DNA from: Oscillospiraceae bacterium
GTDB taxonomy: Bacteria; Bacillota; Clostridia; Oscillospirales; Acutalibacteraceae
Length of the DNA stretch: 64,000 bases
Direction: 5' to 3'
Assembly: GCA_022650485.1 (NCBI GenBank)
Contig: JALCPP010000004.1
Span: forward strand, 1 to 64,000
The number at the start of each line of letters is the position of its first letter. Positions within the stretch are counted from its first letter, which is position 1. The notes beneath the pieces are model-generated. The model searched no databases. It worked only from the letters and a program-made list of their open reading frames with translations, and was not told the origin of the DNA. This document shows, in pieces, positions 49,186 to 59,040 of this stretch. Both the position numbers and the translations under genes were made by a program.

Positions 49186-50694
49186 ATGAATACCTCTGAC
49201 AGTTTTGCGGGGGCCAAGCTTCCGTCTGACCGGATTGAACAAAATATCCGTTACCTCAGGGATTTGTTTACCGACGATGAAACACTGATTTTTAGAAGAC
49301 TGGTCAATGAAAAGGGGAAACAGCCGCTTCGGTTCTGCCTGATTTATGCGGACGGCATGGTCAATAACCGCCTGATTAACCAGGATGTCATCCGGCCCGT
49401 GCTGGAATTTCTGTTTAAACCCGACGAAGGGGAAGCACTGATTGACACCGTTCAGCTTCAGGCGATGTTTTCCAACGATGCGAAAAAGACGGACTCCGTC
49501 GAGGAGCTGATTCAGGGCATTGTTTACGGGGATACCGTCCTTTTGGCGGAAGGATGCCAGCAGGCGCTGATTCTGAACACAAAGGGATTCACGCTGCGTT
49601 CCATTGCGGAGCCGGAAAGCGAACGTGTCATCTGCGGCCCGCGCGAGGGCTTTAACGAATCGATTCTGACAAACCTTTCTCTTCTGCGGCGCAAAATCAG
49701 AACGCAGGACCTGAAGTTCAAATTTCTTACGTTCGGCCGAAGAACAAAGACCAAGGCGTGCATTTGTTATATGGACAGCATTGTGAACCACAATGTGCTC
49801 ACGGAGCTGGAACGGAGGCTGGAAAAAATTGATATTGACGGGATGCTGGATACCAACTACATTACGGAAAATATTAAGGATGCCTCTTACTCTGCGGTCA
49901 AGACCATCGGCACCACAGAGCGCCCCGACGTGGTGGCGGCGAAATTGCTGGAGGGACGCGTCGCGCTGATTCTGGACGGAACACCGGTGGCCCTGACGGT
50001 GCCCTATCTGTTTATAGAGCATTTTCAGGCCGACGAAGATTACTATATTAATTATGTGTTTTCGTCCATAGACCGGGTGCTGCGCTTTGTGGCGTTTATG
50101 CTGTCGCTGATTTCCCCGGCCGTGTATGTCGCGATGGTCACATTCCACCAGGAGATGCTGCCAACGCCGCTTTTAATGAGCATTTTTACTTCCCGGCAGG
50201 GTGTGCCGTTTCCAACAGCGCTGGAAGTGACCATGATGCTGGTCGTTTTTGAAATGCTGCGGGAATCCGGCGCGCGCATGCCCGGTATTATGGGCCAGAC
50301 GCTCAGTATCGTCGGGGCTCTGGTCATCGGGCAGGCGGCGGTGGATGCAAAAATTGTCAGTGCGCCGGTTGTCATTGTGGTGGCGCTGACGGGAATCTGC
50401 GGGCTGATGATTACGCGCCTGAAGGGGTATTTAATCATTCACAGGTTCTTTTTGCTGCTGTGTGCCTGCGTTCTGGGCCTTTACGGGGTTCTTTTGGGGC
50501 TTTTGGTCCTGCTTTCTGGATTGTTCGGCATGACGTCGTTCGGCATTCCGATTATGCCGGATGTGTATACCAGAGGTTTGCAGAATTATAAGGACACGTA
50601 TATCCGCGCACCGTGGTGGATGATGATTAAAAGACCGAGATTCTTGTCTGGCAACCGTGTCAGACAATCTGGCGGAGGAAAAAAACCTCAATGA
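49186..50694 (+). CDS. Spore germination protein, GerA family (A subunit)
   Basis: A 502-residue GerA/GerKA-type protein: a large N-terminal soluble domain (about 1-270, including GTTERPDVVAAKLLEGRVAL, ILDGTP) and about five C-terminal membrane helices (290-470). It is the A subunit of a germinant receptor in the spore inner membrane, sensing nutrients. The ATG at 49186 follows GGAAGGAA. It is first of five linked genes; the C subunit starts on its stop codon. The germinant is unknown. Confidence 0.94.
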   Translation: MNTSDSFAGAKLPSDRIEQNIRYLRDLFTDDETLIFRRLVNEKGKQPLRFCLIYADGMVNNRLINQDVIRPVLEFLFKPDEGEALIDTVQLQAMFSNDAKKTDSVEELIQGIVYGDTVLLAEGCQQALILNTKGFTLRSIAEPESERVICGPREGFNESILTNLSLLRRKIRTQDLKFKFLTFGRRTKTKACICYMDSIVNHNVLTELERRLEKIDIDGMLDTNYITENIKDASYSAVKTIGTTERPDVVAAKLLEGRVALILDGTPVALTVPYLFIEHFQADEDYYINYVFSSIDRVLRFVAFMLSLISPAVYVAMVTFHQEMLPTPLLMSIFTSRQGVPFPTALEVTMMLVVFEMLRESGARMPGIMGQTLSIVGALVIGQAAVDAKIVSAPVVIVVALTGICGLMITRLKGYLIIHRFFLLLCACVLGLYGVLLGLLVLLSGLFGMTSFGIPIMPDVYTRGLQNYKDTYIRAPWWMMIKRPRFLSGNRVRQSGGGKKPQ

Positions 50695-51845
50695 AAAAAA
50701 CAGTAAAAATATCAGCTTTGATTTTGGAAGTGATTCTGATTCTGTTCACCTTTTCCGGCTGCTGGAATTACCACGAGCTGGAAACCTACTCCATTGTGTC
50801 CGGCATCGCCATTGACAAGGGGTTGAACGGTTACAAATATCACATCACGTTCGAGTGCATTAAAATGTCCGGCGGGGGAGCGGGGGCGGAAATTGAACCG
50901 CTGCTGCTGGAAGAGGACGGAAACACTTTTTTTGACACGGTGAGAAGCACCCTGCGCGAATCGGACAAAAAACTGTATTTTAACCATTGTAAAATTGCCA
51001 TTCTAAGCCCTGAAATTGCAAAGGCGGGCATTAAATCTTTAATAGATTGGGTTCAGCGTGACTCAGAGCCCCGCCTGACCATGGATTTACTGGTTTCCAG
51101 GGAAGAGACGGCAGGGGATATTCTGCGGGTCAAGCCGCAGTCCGGTCAGATTCTTTCTTACCAGATTGCCGGAACGCTGGATGAAGTCACCGGATACTAC
51201 GGGAGTTCCACCGGAGTGCAGCTGTACGAGGCAAGCGATATTTTGAATACCGAAGGAATTTCGCTGGTTCTGCCCGCCATTGAAAAGAAAAAGGAAGCGA
51301 GCGGAGAAACGGTTCAGTTTTCCGGGGGCGCCATTTTTAAAGGGGACCGTCAAATCGGCTGGCTGGCGTCTAATTCCAATAAGTATTACGACATGGTCAG
51401 GGACAAGGTAAAGGGAGGGCTCCTGATGACGGGGCCGACCCCTGGCTCGACGCAAATCTGTCTTGAAATCCGAAAAAGCGAAACAAACGTAACGCCTGTT
51501 GTGTCCGGGCAGACGGTATCCGCCCAGATTCAGGTTCAGATGAAAGTTTCTTACGCCGAGCAGGACAGCGAGAAAGACGAACTGACACAAACAGGGATTG
51601 ACAAGGTGGAAGAGTACGCGGAAAAGACGGTTGAATACGGAATTGAAAGTGTTGTAAAAGAAGTGCAGCAGAATGACAACAGTGATATTTTTGGGTTTGG
51701 AAGTCACATTTACCAAAACAACCGCAAAGAGTGGGAGCGGCTCAGCCCAAAGTGGCATGAAATTTTTAAGACCATGAAAGTCAACGTTGAAGCAGAAGTA
51801 GAGATTGAAAACACGGGCCTGAGCAGGGCAAAGGCGGGTGACTGA
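50691..51845 (+). CDS. Spore germination lipoprotein, GerC family (C subunit)
   Basis: A 384-residue Ger(x)C protein with a signal peptide and lipobox (FTFSGC at about 20-25) followed by WNYHELE, the usual start of mature GerC. The remainder is the three-domain GerC fold (IAIDKG, LDLLVSREE-like LLVSREETAGDIL, GGAIFKGDRQIGWL). It anchors the receptor to the membrane outer face. It overlaps gerA (ATGA) and the next gene. Standard length for the family. Confidence 0.94.
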   Translation: MKKTVKISALILEVILILFTFSGCWNYHELETYSIVSGIAIDKGLNGYKYHITFECIKMSGGGAGAEIEPLLLEEDGNTFFDTVRSTLRESDKKLYFNHCKIAILSPEIAKAGIKSLIDWVQRDSEPRLTMDLLVSREETAGDILRVKPQSGQILSYQIAGTLDEVTGYYGSSTGVQLYEASDILNTEGISLVLPAIEKKKEASGETVQFSGGAIFKGDRQIGWLASNSNKYYDMVRDKVKGGLLMTGPTPGSTQICLEIRKSETNVTPVVSGQTVSAQIQVQMKVSYAEQDSEKDELTQTGIDKVEEYAEKTVEYGIESVVKEVQQNDNSDIFGFGSHIYQNNRKEWERLSPKWHEIFKTMKVNVEAEVEIENTGLSRAKAGD

Positions 51846-52059
51846 CTTGGAGTACTTCATGATTTTTTCCCCAACCTTTCTCATCCTTGCATGGCTGAAT
51901 CTGCGAAAGACCTATCAGCTAAGGCAGTTCCAATACTATATGGTTCAGATTCCTATTTTTGTCATTGTTCTGGTCTTTAATTTCTTAATCGTGTTTGAAG
52001 TCCCTGTTCCAAGCATTTCTTCGCTGCTGCTGAAGCTGTTATCCCATTTTGTAAAATGA
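51838..52059 (+). CDS. Small two-helix protein within the ger operon
   Basis: A 73-residue membrane protein with two helices (about 6-21 and 36-56). It starts with GTG at 51838 inside the end of gerC, or TTG at 51847. Short membrane proteins at this place, between gerC and gerB, resemble the accessory D-type subunits described for some Bacillus receptors, which modulate receptor function. That match is by position and topology; the sequence itself was not recognised. Confidence 0.68.
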   Translation: MTDLEYFMIFSPTFLILAWLNLRKTYQLRQFQYYMVQIPIFVIVLVFNFLIVFEVPVPSISSLLLKLLSHFVK

Positions 52060-52069
52060 GGGCTGCGTC

Positions 52070-53194
52070 TTGAATCGTACCGATATTTCCGCAAAACAGA
52101 TGGAGGCCACGGTGGTGCTGTTCCTGGTGGGCAGCTCACTGGTTACCGGCGGCTCGACCCGCGCAAAGCAGGACACATGGTTCTGCATTGTGGCTGCGAT
52201 GATTTTGGTGATCCCCATGGTCTGGGTTCATTCGGAAATTCTGAACCTTTACCCGGGACGAAATTATTTTGAAAATATTATCTGTGCGGCGGGGCGGCCG
52301 GCCGGTACGGTCATCTGCGTGCTGATCACCTTGTACGCATTGGTCCTGGGGGCGGTGGTTCTCCGCAATTTCTCTGAGTTTATTCATCTTGTCAATATGG
52401 TGGAAACGCCGATTATCATGATTGCCGTCAGTGTGATGGTTGTGGTGATTTATACTTTAAGCAACGGACTGTATGTGCTGGCAAGAATCAGCAAATTGAT
52501 GCTGCTTCTGCTGGTTGTTTCTGTCACCGTGACCATTGTGCTTGCGTATCAGAACATGGATGCAAGCCATTTAAAGCCGGTTTTACAGAGCAGACCGGCG
52601 GATTTGCTGAGAGGAATTGTGTCCTCTTTTTCGACTCCGTACTGTGAAATTATCCTCTGTGCCCCCATGTTTGGCGCAATGAGCCGAAACGCCAAAATTT
52701 TCCCCACCTTTTTGAAAGGAGTCTTTTTTGCCTTTCTGATTTTGCTGGCGGCAAATATAAGAAACACGCTGGTGCTGGGGTATTTGGACACAACGGTTAA
52801 TTATTCGTCGTATGAAGCGGTCAGCGTCATCCAGATCGGTGAGTTTTTTACCCGTGTGGAAGTCTTAATCGGAATTACGCTTTTACTGGCAGGCTTTGTT
52901 AAGTCCGGGGTGATTTTATTTTCCACCTGTGAAGGGCTGCGCAAAGCGGCCGGATACCGGGACTACGAACCCATCGTCGTGCCGGTTGGGGTGCTGACTC
53001 TGACCGCCGTTCCTCTCATCAGCAGCAATGTATCGGAATTGTCTTGGATGATTGAGCATCTTCCGTTTTATGCTCTGCCGGTTCAGGTGCTGCTTCCGGT
53101 TCTTGTGTTAGTGATTGGAAAAGGGAAAAAGAAATTAAAACAGAGAAAGGCACCGCGTCAGGGGCAGATCCCTAAAAAAACAAAGAGTGCCTGA
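52070..53194 (+). CDS. Spore germination permease, GerB family (copy 1)
   Basis: A 374-residue GerAB-type protein of the amino acid-polyamine transporter fold with ten membrane helices. The start MNRTDISAKQMEATVVLFLV is typical, and the Lys/Arg-rich end is cytoplasmic. GerAB binds the germinant within the membrane. It starts with TTG at 52070. A second, closely similar gerB follows after 47 bases; the two share long identical stretches such as HSEILNLYPGR and IQxGEFFTRxEVLIGI. Confidence 0.93.
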   Translation: MNRTDISAKQMEATVVLFLVGSSLVTGGSTRAKQDTWFCIVAAMILVIPMVWVHSEILNLYPGRNYFENIICAAGRPAGTVICVLITLYALVLGAVVLRNFSEFIHLVNMVETPIIMIAVSVMVVVIYTLSNGLYVLARISKLMLLLLVVSVTVTIVLAYQNMDASHLKPVLQSRPADLLRGIVSSFSTPYCEIILCAPMFGAMSRNAKIFPTFLKGVFFAFLILLAANIRNTLVLGYLDTTVNYSSYEAVSVIQIGEFFTRVEVLIGITLLLAGFVKSGVILFSTCEGLRKAAGYRDYEPIVVPVGVLTLTAVPLISSNVSELSWMIEHLPFYALPVQVLLPVLVLVIGKGKKKLKQRKAPRQGQIPKKTKSA

Positions 53195-53241
53195 TTTTTT
53201 GCGGAAAAGCGGCAGACGGCGCGCGGAAGGAGAGAAGCAAA

Positions 53242-54387
53242 TTGAATCAAACGGATATTTCCGCCAAACAGATGATGGCGACCATTACGATGTTTATGGT
53301 GGGAAGCTCTTTAATCACCGGCGGTTCAGACAGCGCGAAGCAGGACAATTGGGTCTGCATTCTGGCGGCGGCGGTTCTGGTCATTCCCTTGGTGTGGATT
53401 CACTCTGAAATTCTGAACCTCTACCCGGGACGGGCATATTTCAGAAATATAATCAGAGCAATGGGAAGGCCGCTTGGCATTGCGGTCTGCGCGCTGCTGA
53501 CCCTTTACATTCTGCACCTCGGCGGAATGGTCCTGCGGGTTTTTTCTGAGTTTATCCATGTTGTCAACATGACGGAAACGCCGATGATTGCAATTGCCGT
53601 CGGAATTATCACGGTCATGATTTATCTTTTGTCCAACCGCATTTATGTGCTGACCAGAATCAGTAAGTTTATGGTGCCGATTATGTGCGTTATTATTGTC
53701 ATGACGCTTCTGCTTTCTTATAAAAATATGGATTTTAACAACTTAAAGCCGATTCTTCAAAGCGAGCCGTCCGCGCTGATGAAGGGGACGGTGTCGGCTG
53801 CGGCGGTGATGTCGGGAGAAATTATGATGTGTGCCCCAATGTTCGGCGCGATGGATCGAAAGAAGAATGTTTTTTCCACCATGCTGAACGGGGCCCTTTT
53901 CGGTTTCCTTATTATTGTTGTGGTGAGCTTTCGCAACCGTCTGGTGCTGGGCTATATTTCAGGAATCAGCATTTTCCCGTCTTATGAGGCCGTCAGCGTC
54001 ATACAGCTTGGCGAATTCTTTACCCGCATAGAAGTCTTAATCGGGATTCTGCTGCTGCTGGTGGGGTTTGTAAAAATCTGTGTGCTGATGTTTTCTGCCT
54101 GCGAGGCGCTGTCTTCCACAGTTGGCTTGAATGATTACGAGCCGCTGGTGGTGCCCGTTGGTCTGCTGCTGCTGACCATTGCCTCCCTGGTGCATGCCGA
54201 TTCTATCGAAATGAGCCGGTGGATTAAAATGTTCCCGCTTTACTCTTTTCCGTTTCAGGTGCTTTTGCCGGTGCTTGTCTTAATTGTGGGGAAAATTCGA
54301 AAAAGAGCGGCAAAACCGAAAAAGCCGAAAACAGAAACTGCAAAAGAGGAAAAAACAAGCGCTTCTCAAAACCTGCAGGAAGGCTGA
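53242..54387 (+). CDS. Spore germination permease, GerB family (copy 2)
   Basis: A 381-residue GerB protein, a tandem paralogue of the gene before it. It begins with TTG after GGAGAG, with MNQTDISAKQMMATITMFMV, and keeps the ten-helix plan and the basic C-terminal tail (longer, with KKPKTETAKEEK). Similarity is strong throughout, so the pair arose by duplication. Two B subunits could give two receptors with one A and C set, each with its own germinant; this is inferred. A terminator ends the operon. Confidence 0.93.
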   Translation: MNQTDISAKQMMATITMFMVGSSLITGGSDSAKQDNWVCILAAAVLVIPLVWIHSEILNLYPGRAYFRNIIRAMGRPLGIAVCALLTLYILHLGGMVLRVFSEFIHVVNMTETPMIAIAVGIITVMIYLLSNRIYVLTRISKFMVPIMCVIIVMTLLLSYKNMDFNNLKPILQSEPSALMKGTVSAAAVMSGEIMMCAPMFGAMDRKKNVFSTMLNGALFGFLIIVVVSFRNRLVLGYISGISIFPSYEAVSVIQLGEFFTRIEVLIGILLLLVGFVKICVLMFSACEALSSTVGLNDYEPLVVPVGLLLLTIASLVHADSIEMSRWIKMFPLYSFPFQVLLPVLVLIVGKIRKRAAKPKKPKTETAKEEKTSASQNLQEG

Positions 54388-54407
54388 AGCTTTAGTGACA
54401 GCAGAGA

Positions 54408-54438
54408 AAAAAGGCACGGGGATTTCCCCGGCCTTTTT
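54408..54438 (+). terminator. Terminator of the germination operon
   Basis: AAAAAGGC, CGGGGA (to 54422) pair with TCCCCG, GCCTTTTT (54425-54438), with one bulged A. Confidence 0.82.
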
Positions 54439-54566
54439 GCGGCTTTTTGGCCTATAATGCGGCAGGGATAATTTGCTTTTCTTTTTTACAGTGCTATGTT
54501 ATAATCAAAAGGAATGGCAAAAGCCGATAAAAGCTTTGCAGCGGCCATATTTTTGAGGTGAATTGG

Positions 54567-57317
54567 ATGAAGAATATATTAACCTTGTTTTTCGGCAACT
54601 ACTCACAGCGGGAACTGAAAAGGATTCAGCCTATTTGTGACAGAGTCCTGGGCCTTGAAGAGAAATACAAGGCGCTTTCAGACGAAGAGCTGAAAGGGCA
54701 GACCCCGGCGCTGAAAGAACGACTTTCAGCGGGGGAAACACTGGACGATATTTTGCCCGATGCGTTTGCAGTTTGCCGGGAAGCCGGGGACCGCGTGCTG
54801 GGCATGAGGCATTTCCCCGTACAGATTCTGGGCGGTATTGTGCTGCACCAGGGCAGAATTGCGGAAATGAAGACCGGCGAAGGAAAAACGCTGGTGGCGA
54901 CACTTGCCGCCTATTTGAACGCCCTTTCGGGCAAAGGCGTGCACATTGTTACGGTCAATGATTATCTGGCCCGCCGCGACTCGGAATGGATGGGAAAAAT
55001 TTACCGCTTCCTCGGCCTTTCCGTCGGTCTGATTGTGCACGATATGGACAATCAGGCACGCAAACAGGCGTATCAGGCAGATATTACTTACGGCACGAAC
55101 AATGAGTTCGGCTTTGACTATCTGCGCGACAATATGGTGATTTACAAGAAAGAAAAAGTGCAGCGCGGGCACAATTACGCCATCGTCGATGAAGTCGACT
55201 CCATCCTGATTGATGAGGCGCGCACGCCGCTTATTATTTCCGGGCAGGGGGAAAAGTCAACCGAAATGTACACGGTTGCGGACCATTTTGCCAAGGGCCT
55301 GCACTGTGTCAGGGTTGCTGAACTCAACGAAAAAGAAGATAACGACGAGCTGTATAAAGACGCGGATTATATTGTGGATGAAAAGGCCAAAACCGCAACG
55401 CTGACTCAGTCCGGTGTGAAAAAGGCAGAGGCTTTTTTCAAAGTTGACAACCTGACGGATGCGGACAATATCTCCATCCAGCATTATGTCAACCAGGCCG
55501 TGAAGGCGCGCGGGGTTATGCGCAAAGATATCGACTATGTGGTCAAGGACGGGCAGGTCATCATCGTCGATGAGTTTACTGGCCGTTTGATGCACGGCCG
55601 CCGTTACAACGAAGGCCTTCACCAGGCGATTGAAGCGAAAGAGGGCGTGAAGGTCGCGCACGAAAGCAAAACGCTTGCGACCATTACGTTCCAGAATTAT
55701 TTTCGCATGTATGACAAGCTTTCCGGCATGACGGGCACCGCCATGACCGAGCAGGACGAATTCAGCGAAATTTATAAGCTGGATGTGGTGGAAATCCCCA
55801 CAAACAAACCGATGGTCCGGAAGGATCTGCCGGATGTTGTGTACAAAACCGAAAGGGCAAAATTCAACGCTGTCATCGAGGATATCGTCGAACACCACAA
55901 GTCGGGGCAGCCGGTGCTGGTCGGAACCATCTCGATTGAAAAATCGGAAGAGCTGAGCCGCCTTCTGCACAAAACGGGAATTAAGCACGAAGTCTTAAAC
56001 GCGAAGTTCCACGATAAAGAAGCCGAAATTGTCGCGCAGGCGGGTCGGAAAGACGCTGTGACCATCGCAACCAACATGGCGGGCCGCGGAACCGATATTG
56101 TGCTGGGCGGTAATCCGGAGTACATGGCAAAGGCGGAAATGCGCAAAAAGGGCGTTCCGGAAGAGCTGATCAGCGAGGCGGACGCGCATTCCGAGACCGA
56201 TAATCAGGAAATTCTCGACGCGCGGGAACAGTTCCGCCAGCTGTCTGAAAAATTCCATGAACAGACGAAGCAGGAGGCCGAGGAAGTCAAAGCGGCCGGC
56301 GGTCTGTATATTATCGGTACGGAACGGCATGAATCCCGCCGCATCGACAACCAGCTGCGCGGCCGTTCGGGCCGTCAGGGCGACCCCGGAATGAGCCGGT
56401 TCTACATCTCTTTGGAAGATGACCTGATGAGGCTGTTCGGCGGGGACCGCATCAACACGCTGATGGACCGCCTGAAGGTTGAAGAAGATACGCCGATTGA
56501 AAACAAGATGCTGACAGGCACGATTGAAAGCGCCCAGCGCAAGATTGAAGGGCGCAATTTCGGCATCCGCAAAAATGTTCTTCAGTTCGACGATGTCATG
56601 AACCGGCAGAGGGAGATTATCTACAGCCAGCGCGATCAGGTCTTAAACGGAGAAAACCTGAAAGAGCAGGTCATGAAGATGATCGAGCAGGCAATTGAAG
56701 ACCAGGTCACCCATTTTATTCCGAAAGATGCAGAACCGGAAAACATCAACCTGAACGGTCTGCGCGACCGCTACATGGGCTGGCTGATCGGGCCGGAAGA
56801 TCTGGTTTATACCGATGAAGAGAGGGTGCGGCTCGAACCGGACGACGTGGCGCACGACTTGATTGAAAAAGCGCACCAAAGTTATGAACAGCGCGAAGAA
56901 AAGTTCGGAAGCGAGATTATGCGCGAGCTGGAGCGCGTGGTGCTGCTGAAAAATGTAGACACCCAGTGGATGGACCATATCGATGCGATGGAAGAGCTTC
57001 AGAAGGGCATCCGCCTGCGCGCCTACGGCCAGAAGGACCCGGTGGTGGAGTACCGCCTGGAGGGCTTCGACATGTTCGACAACATGATCGCAGCCATCCG
57101 CGAGAATACCGCGCGCATGATTCTGACGGTGCAGATCCGCACGCAGGAGGAGCCGAAGCGCGAGCAGGTCGCAAAGCCGACCGGTACCGCCGGGGCGGAT
57201 ACCGCAGACCAGTCCCACACGCCCGTGCGCAAGGGAAAAAAGCCCGGGCGCAATGACCCCTGCCCGTGCGGCAGCGGCAAAAAATATAAAAAATGCTGCG
57301 GAAGATTTGAAGACTAA
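54567..57317 (+). CDS. secA: Protein translocase ATPase SecA
   Basis: A 916-residue SecA, the motor of the Sec pathway. Walker A is [11 protein letters not shown], Walker B is [12 protein letters not shown], the preprotein cross-linking domain and helical scaffold follow, and the C-terminus has the zinc motif [13 protein letters not shown] for SecB or ribosome contact. The ATG at 54567 follows GAGGTGA; a GTG three codons earlier overlaps that site. A -10 TATAAT (54500-54505) precedes it, with no good -35. A single gene with a terminator. Confidence 0.97.
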   Translation: MKNILTLFFGNYSQRELKRIQPICDRVLGLEEKYKALSDEELKGQTPALKERLSAGETLDDILPDAFAVCREAGDRVLGMRHFPVQILGGIVLHQGRIAEMKTGEGKTLVATLAAYLNALSGKGVHIVTVNDYLARRDSEWMGKIYRFLGLSVGLIVHDMDNQARKQAYQADITYGTNNEFGFDYLRDNMVIYKKEKVQRGHNYAIVDEVDSILIDEARTPLIISGQGEKSTEMYTVADHFAKGLHCVRVAELNEKEDNDELYKDADYIVDEKAKTATLTQSGVKKAEAFFKVDNLTDADNISIQHYVNQAVKARGVMRKDIDYVVKDGQVIIVDEFTGRLMHGRRYNEGLHQAIEAKEGVKVAHESKTLATITFQNYFRMYDKLSGMTGTAMTEQDEFSEIYKLDVVEIPTNKPMVRKDLPDVVYKTERAKFNAVIEDIVEHHKSGQPVLVGTISIEKSEELSRLLHKTGIKHEVLNAKFHDKEAEIVAQAGRKDAVTIATNMAGRGTDIVLGGNPEYMAKAEMRKKGVPEELISEADAHSETDNQEILDAREQFRQLSEKFHEQTKQEAEEVKAAGGLYIIGTERHESRRIDNQLRGRSGRQGDPGMSRFYISLEDDLMRLFGGDRINTLMDRLKVEEDTPIENKMLTGTIESAQRKIEGRNFGIRKNVLQFDDVMNRQREIIYSQRDQVLNGENLKEQVMKMIEQAIEDQVTHFIPKDAEPENINLNGLRDRYMGWLIGPEDLVYTDEERVRLEPDDVAHDLIEKAHQSYEQREEKFGSEIMRELERVVLLKNVDTQWMDHIDAMEELQKGIRLRAYGQKDPVVEYRLEGFDMFDNMIAAIRENTARMILTVQIRTQEEPKREQVAKPTGTAGADTADQSHTPVRKGKKPGRNDPCPCGSGKKYKKCCGRFED

Positions 57318-57380
57318 GGCAGACAGAGCCTGTTCGCCAAACCCGCCGATTGGAAAAGGAAAAGAATAGTACACAAGTTT

Positions 57381-57414
57381 GGCGGGGCAGCATACGGCTG
57401 CTCCCGCCTTTTTT
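57381..57414 (+). terminator. Terminator of secA
   Basis: GGCGGG-GCAGC (57381-57391) pairs with GCTGC-T-CCCGCC (57397-57408), then six T. Confidence 0.88.
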
Positions 57415-57475
57415 CATTCATGTGTCCATCTGTTTTATGAAGATGAAATATTTCTAAACACGAGGAGAGTTTATC

Positions 57476-58225
57476 ATGAATGCAACGGCTTATGATTGGA
57501 ATGACCTGACCAAACTGTTTCGGATTCCGAAACCGGAAAAACACGGATTTTGTGTGTGGAACCGGGAAAAGAATCAGATTGAATATCATTGTGTAAAGGG
57601 AAATGTTCTGCGGCCTGTGGAGGATTTTCAGTTCCCGATGGAACAGATTAACGTGGAAGCGGAAATTCAAAAAAGTCTGCCGCTGCAGTTCGCTCTTTTA
57701 GAAACCGCAGTTTACTGGAGTACGCGCGGAGAGATTATGTCACCTGATTTGAGCGATACGGACAAATTCAGGGAAACAATGGAGGTTATGCTTCGCTGTT
57801 ACCGTGAAGTTCGCGCATCATACCAGGCGGGAACGGGAATTTCCATTACGGGAACCCATGTTTTTCCGGAGGTCAAAGAATCCTTTCAGCGGCTTTTGCA
57901 TTCTAAAAAGCTGCATTCCTGCATTTCACTTCTCGCGTCGCGGGCCCCGCTGGAACCGCGCATGGACAGCCCCCTGACGCTGTATGAGGTTCAAAACCCC
58001 GCATCCAATCCGTGTGACGTGACGAAATCGACGCGGGAGTTTGCCGCGTTTTTGAAAATCAGAAGGAAACAGAGCGGCGATATCGCGTCATTTCCCCTTT
58101 ACGGATATTCTTTTTCGGAACTGGCGCAGAACACAGCGGTAAATTTAATTCTTTCTCAATTTTCCAGAAGTTTTTATATTGAAGAAACCGGGACAAAGCG
58201 TTCCTATGGATTTTATCTTGTGTAA
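57476..58225 (+). CDS. Protein of unknown function
   Basis: A 249-residue cytoplasmic protein with no signal peptide or membrane segment. I do not recognise a domain. It is mixed alpha/beta, with aromatic-rich ends (YDWNDLTKLFRIPKPEKHGF, GTKRSYGFYLV) and one Cys pair at distance. The ATG at 57476 follows GAGGAGAG. It stands alone between secA and a VOC gene; about 95 bases after it hold nothing recognisable. It could be an accessory gene of narrow distribution. Confidence 0.72.
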   Translation: MNATAYDWNDLTKLFRIPKPEKHGFCVWNREKNQIEYHCVKGNVLRPVEDFQFPMEQINVEAEIQKSLPLQFALLETAVYWSTRGEIMSPDLSDTDKFRETMEVMLRCYREVRASYQAGTGISITGTHVFPEVKESFQRLLHSKKLHSCISLLASRAPLEPRMDSPLTLYEVQNPASNPCDVTKSTREFAAFLKIRRKQSGDIASFPLYGYSFSELAQNTAVNLILSQFSRSFYIEETGTKRSYGFYLV

Positions 58226-58322
58226 CCACATCAAAGCATCAAGCGCAGGCGGAAATTTAGAATCCTTTTTATGGCTTTTACGGCTTCATGTTGAAACGAG
58301 ATTTTATCAGTGAGGAAACAAA

Positions 58323-58793
58323 ATGAAATTTGCAGGTCCTTTGGTTGTCGTTACCGATATCAGAAAAGCGCGCACGTTTTATGAGTCGGTGCTGGGGCAG
58401 ACCGTGAAATATGACTTTGGGGAGAACATCCAGTTCGAAAGCGGAATTTCACTTCAGACAAAATCAAGTTTTGCCGCAATGGTTGGTGTGGGGGAAGATG
58501 CGGTTACACTGTGTTCCCACAACGGGGAGCTGTATTTTGAAACAAAGGATTTCGACGCAACCGCGGCCCGGCTGAACGGGATTCCCGGAATCCGGTACCG
58601 ACAGAAGTTGATGGAACACCCCTGGGGTCAGCGGGTGAGCCGGCTTTATGACCCGGACGGGAATCTGATTGAGATCGGGGAAACAATGCAAACCGTCGCG
58701 CGCCGATACCTGAAAATGGGATGGACGGTGGAAAAGGCAGCGGAAAAAACACAGCTTCCGCTGGAACAGGTCGCCGCCCTGTGGGACGTCTGA
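58323..58793 (+). CDS. VOC (glyoxalase/bleomycin resistance) family protein
   Basis: A 156-residue VOC protein: betaalphabetabetabeta modules at LVVVTDIRKARTFYESVLGQ and the closing DPDGNLIEIGE with the metal-type Glu. The last 35 residues (KMGWTVEKAAEKTQLPLEQV) form an extra helical tail not usual for the family, like a small HTH. The substrate, whether detoxification or antibiotic binding, is not defined. TGAGGAA precedes the ATG at 58323. Confidence 0.85.
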   Translation: MKFAGPLVVVTDIRKARTFYESVLGQTVKYDFGENIQFESGISLQTKSSFAAMVGVGEDAVTLCSHNGELYFETKDFDATAARLNGIPGIRYRQKLMEHPWGQRVSRLYDPDGNLIEIGETMQTVARRYLKMGWTVEKAAEKTQLPLEQVAALWDV

Positions 58794-58938
58794 TTCGTCC
58801 AGCCGCCGTGTTTACAAGAAATTTTATTTTGGGAATCGCTCTTTTCTCGGGCGGTTCCCATTGTTTTTTGTCGAACCATGTTGAAAATTCCGCATAAGAA
58901 TCGTATATTACAAAGAAAACAAAATTTTGTAGACAGCA

Positions 58939-58967
58939 TTGTAATTATTTGAGCAATACGCTATAAT
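58939..58967 (+). promoter_or_regulatory. Promoter of the EF-G-like gene
   Basis: TTGTAA (58939-58944), 17-base spacer, TATAAT (58962-58967), 73 bases before the ATG. Confidence 0.68.
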
Positions 58968-59040
58968 TATCATAAATCAGGTTGGCCAAGTATATGATAT
59001 ATATCGTTGATTTTTCAACCCTAGAAAGGAGCTGCAATAA

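Noticed and set aside
48991-50148. Extension of galK upstream, antisense to gerA
   Set aside because: The frame is open but galK starts at 48990 after AGAGGAG; the extension lies opposite a conserved GerA protein.
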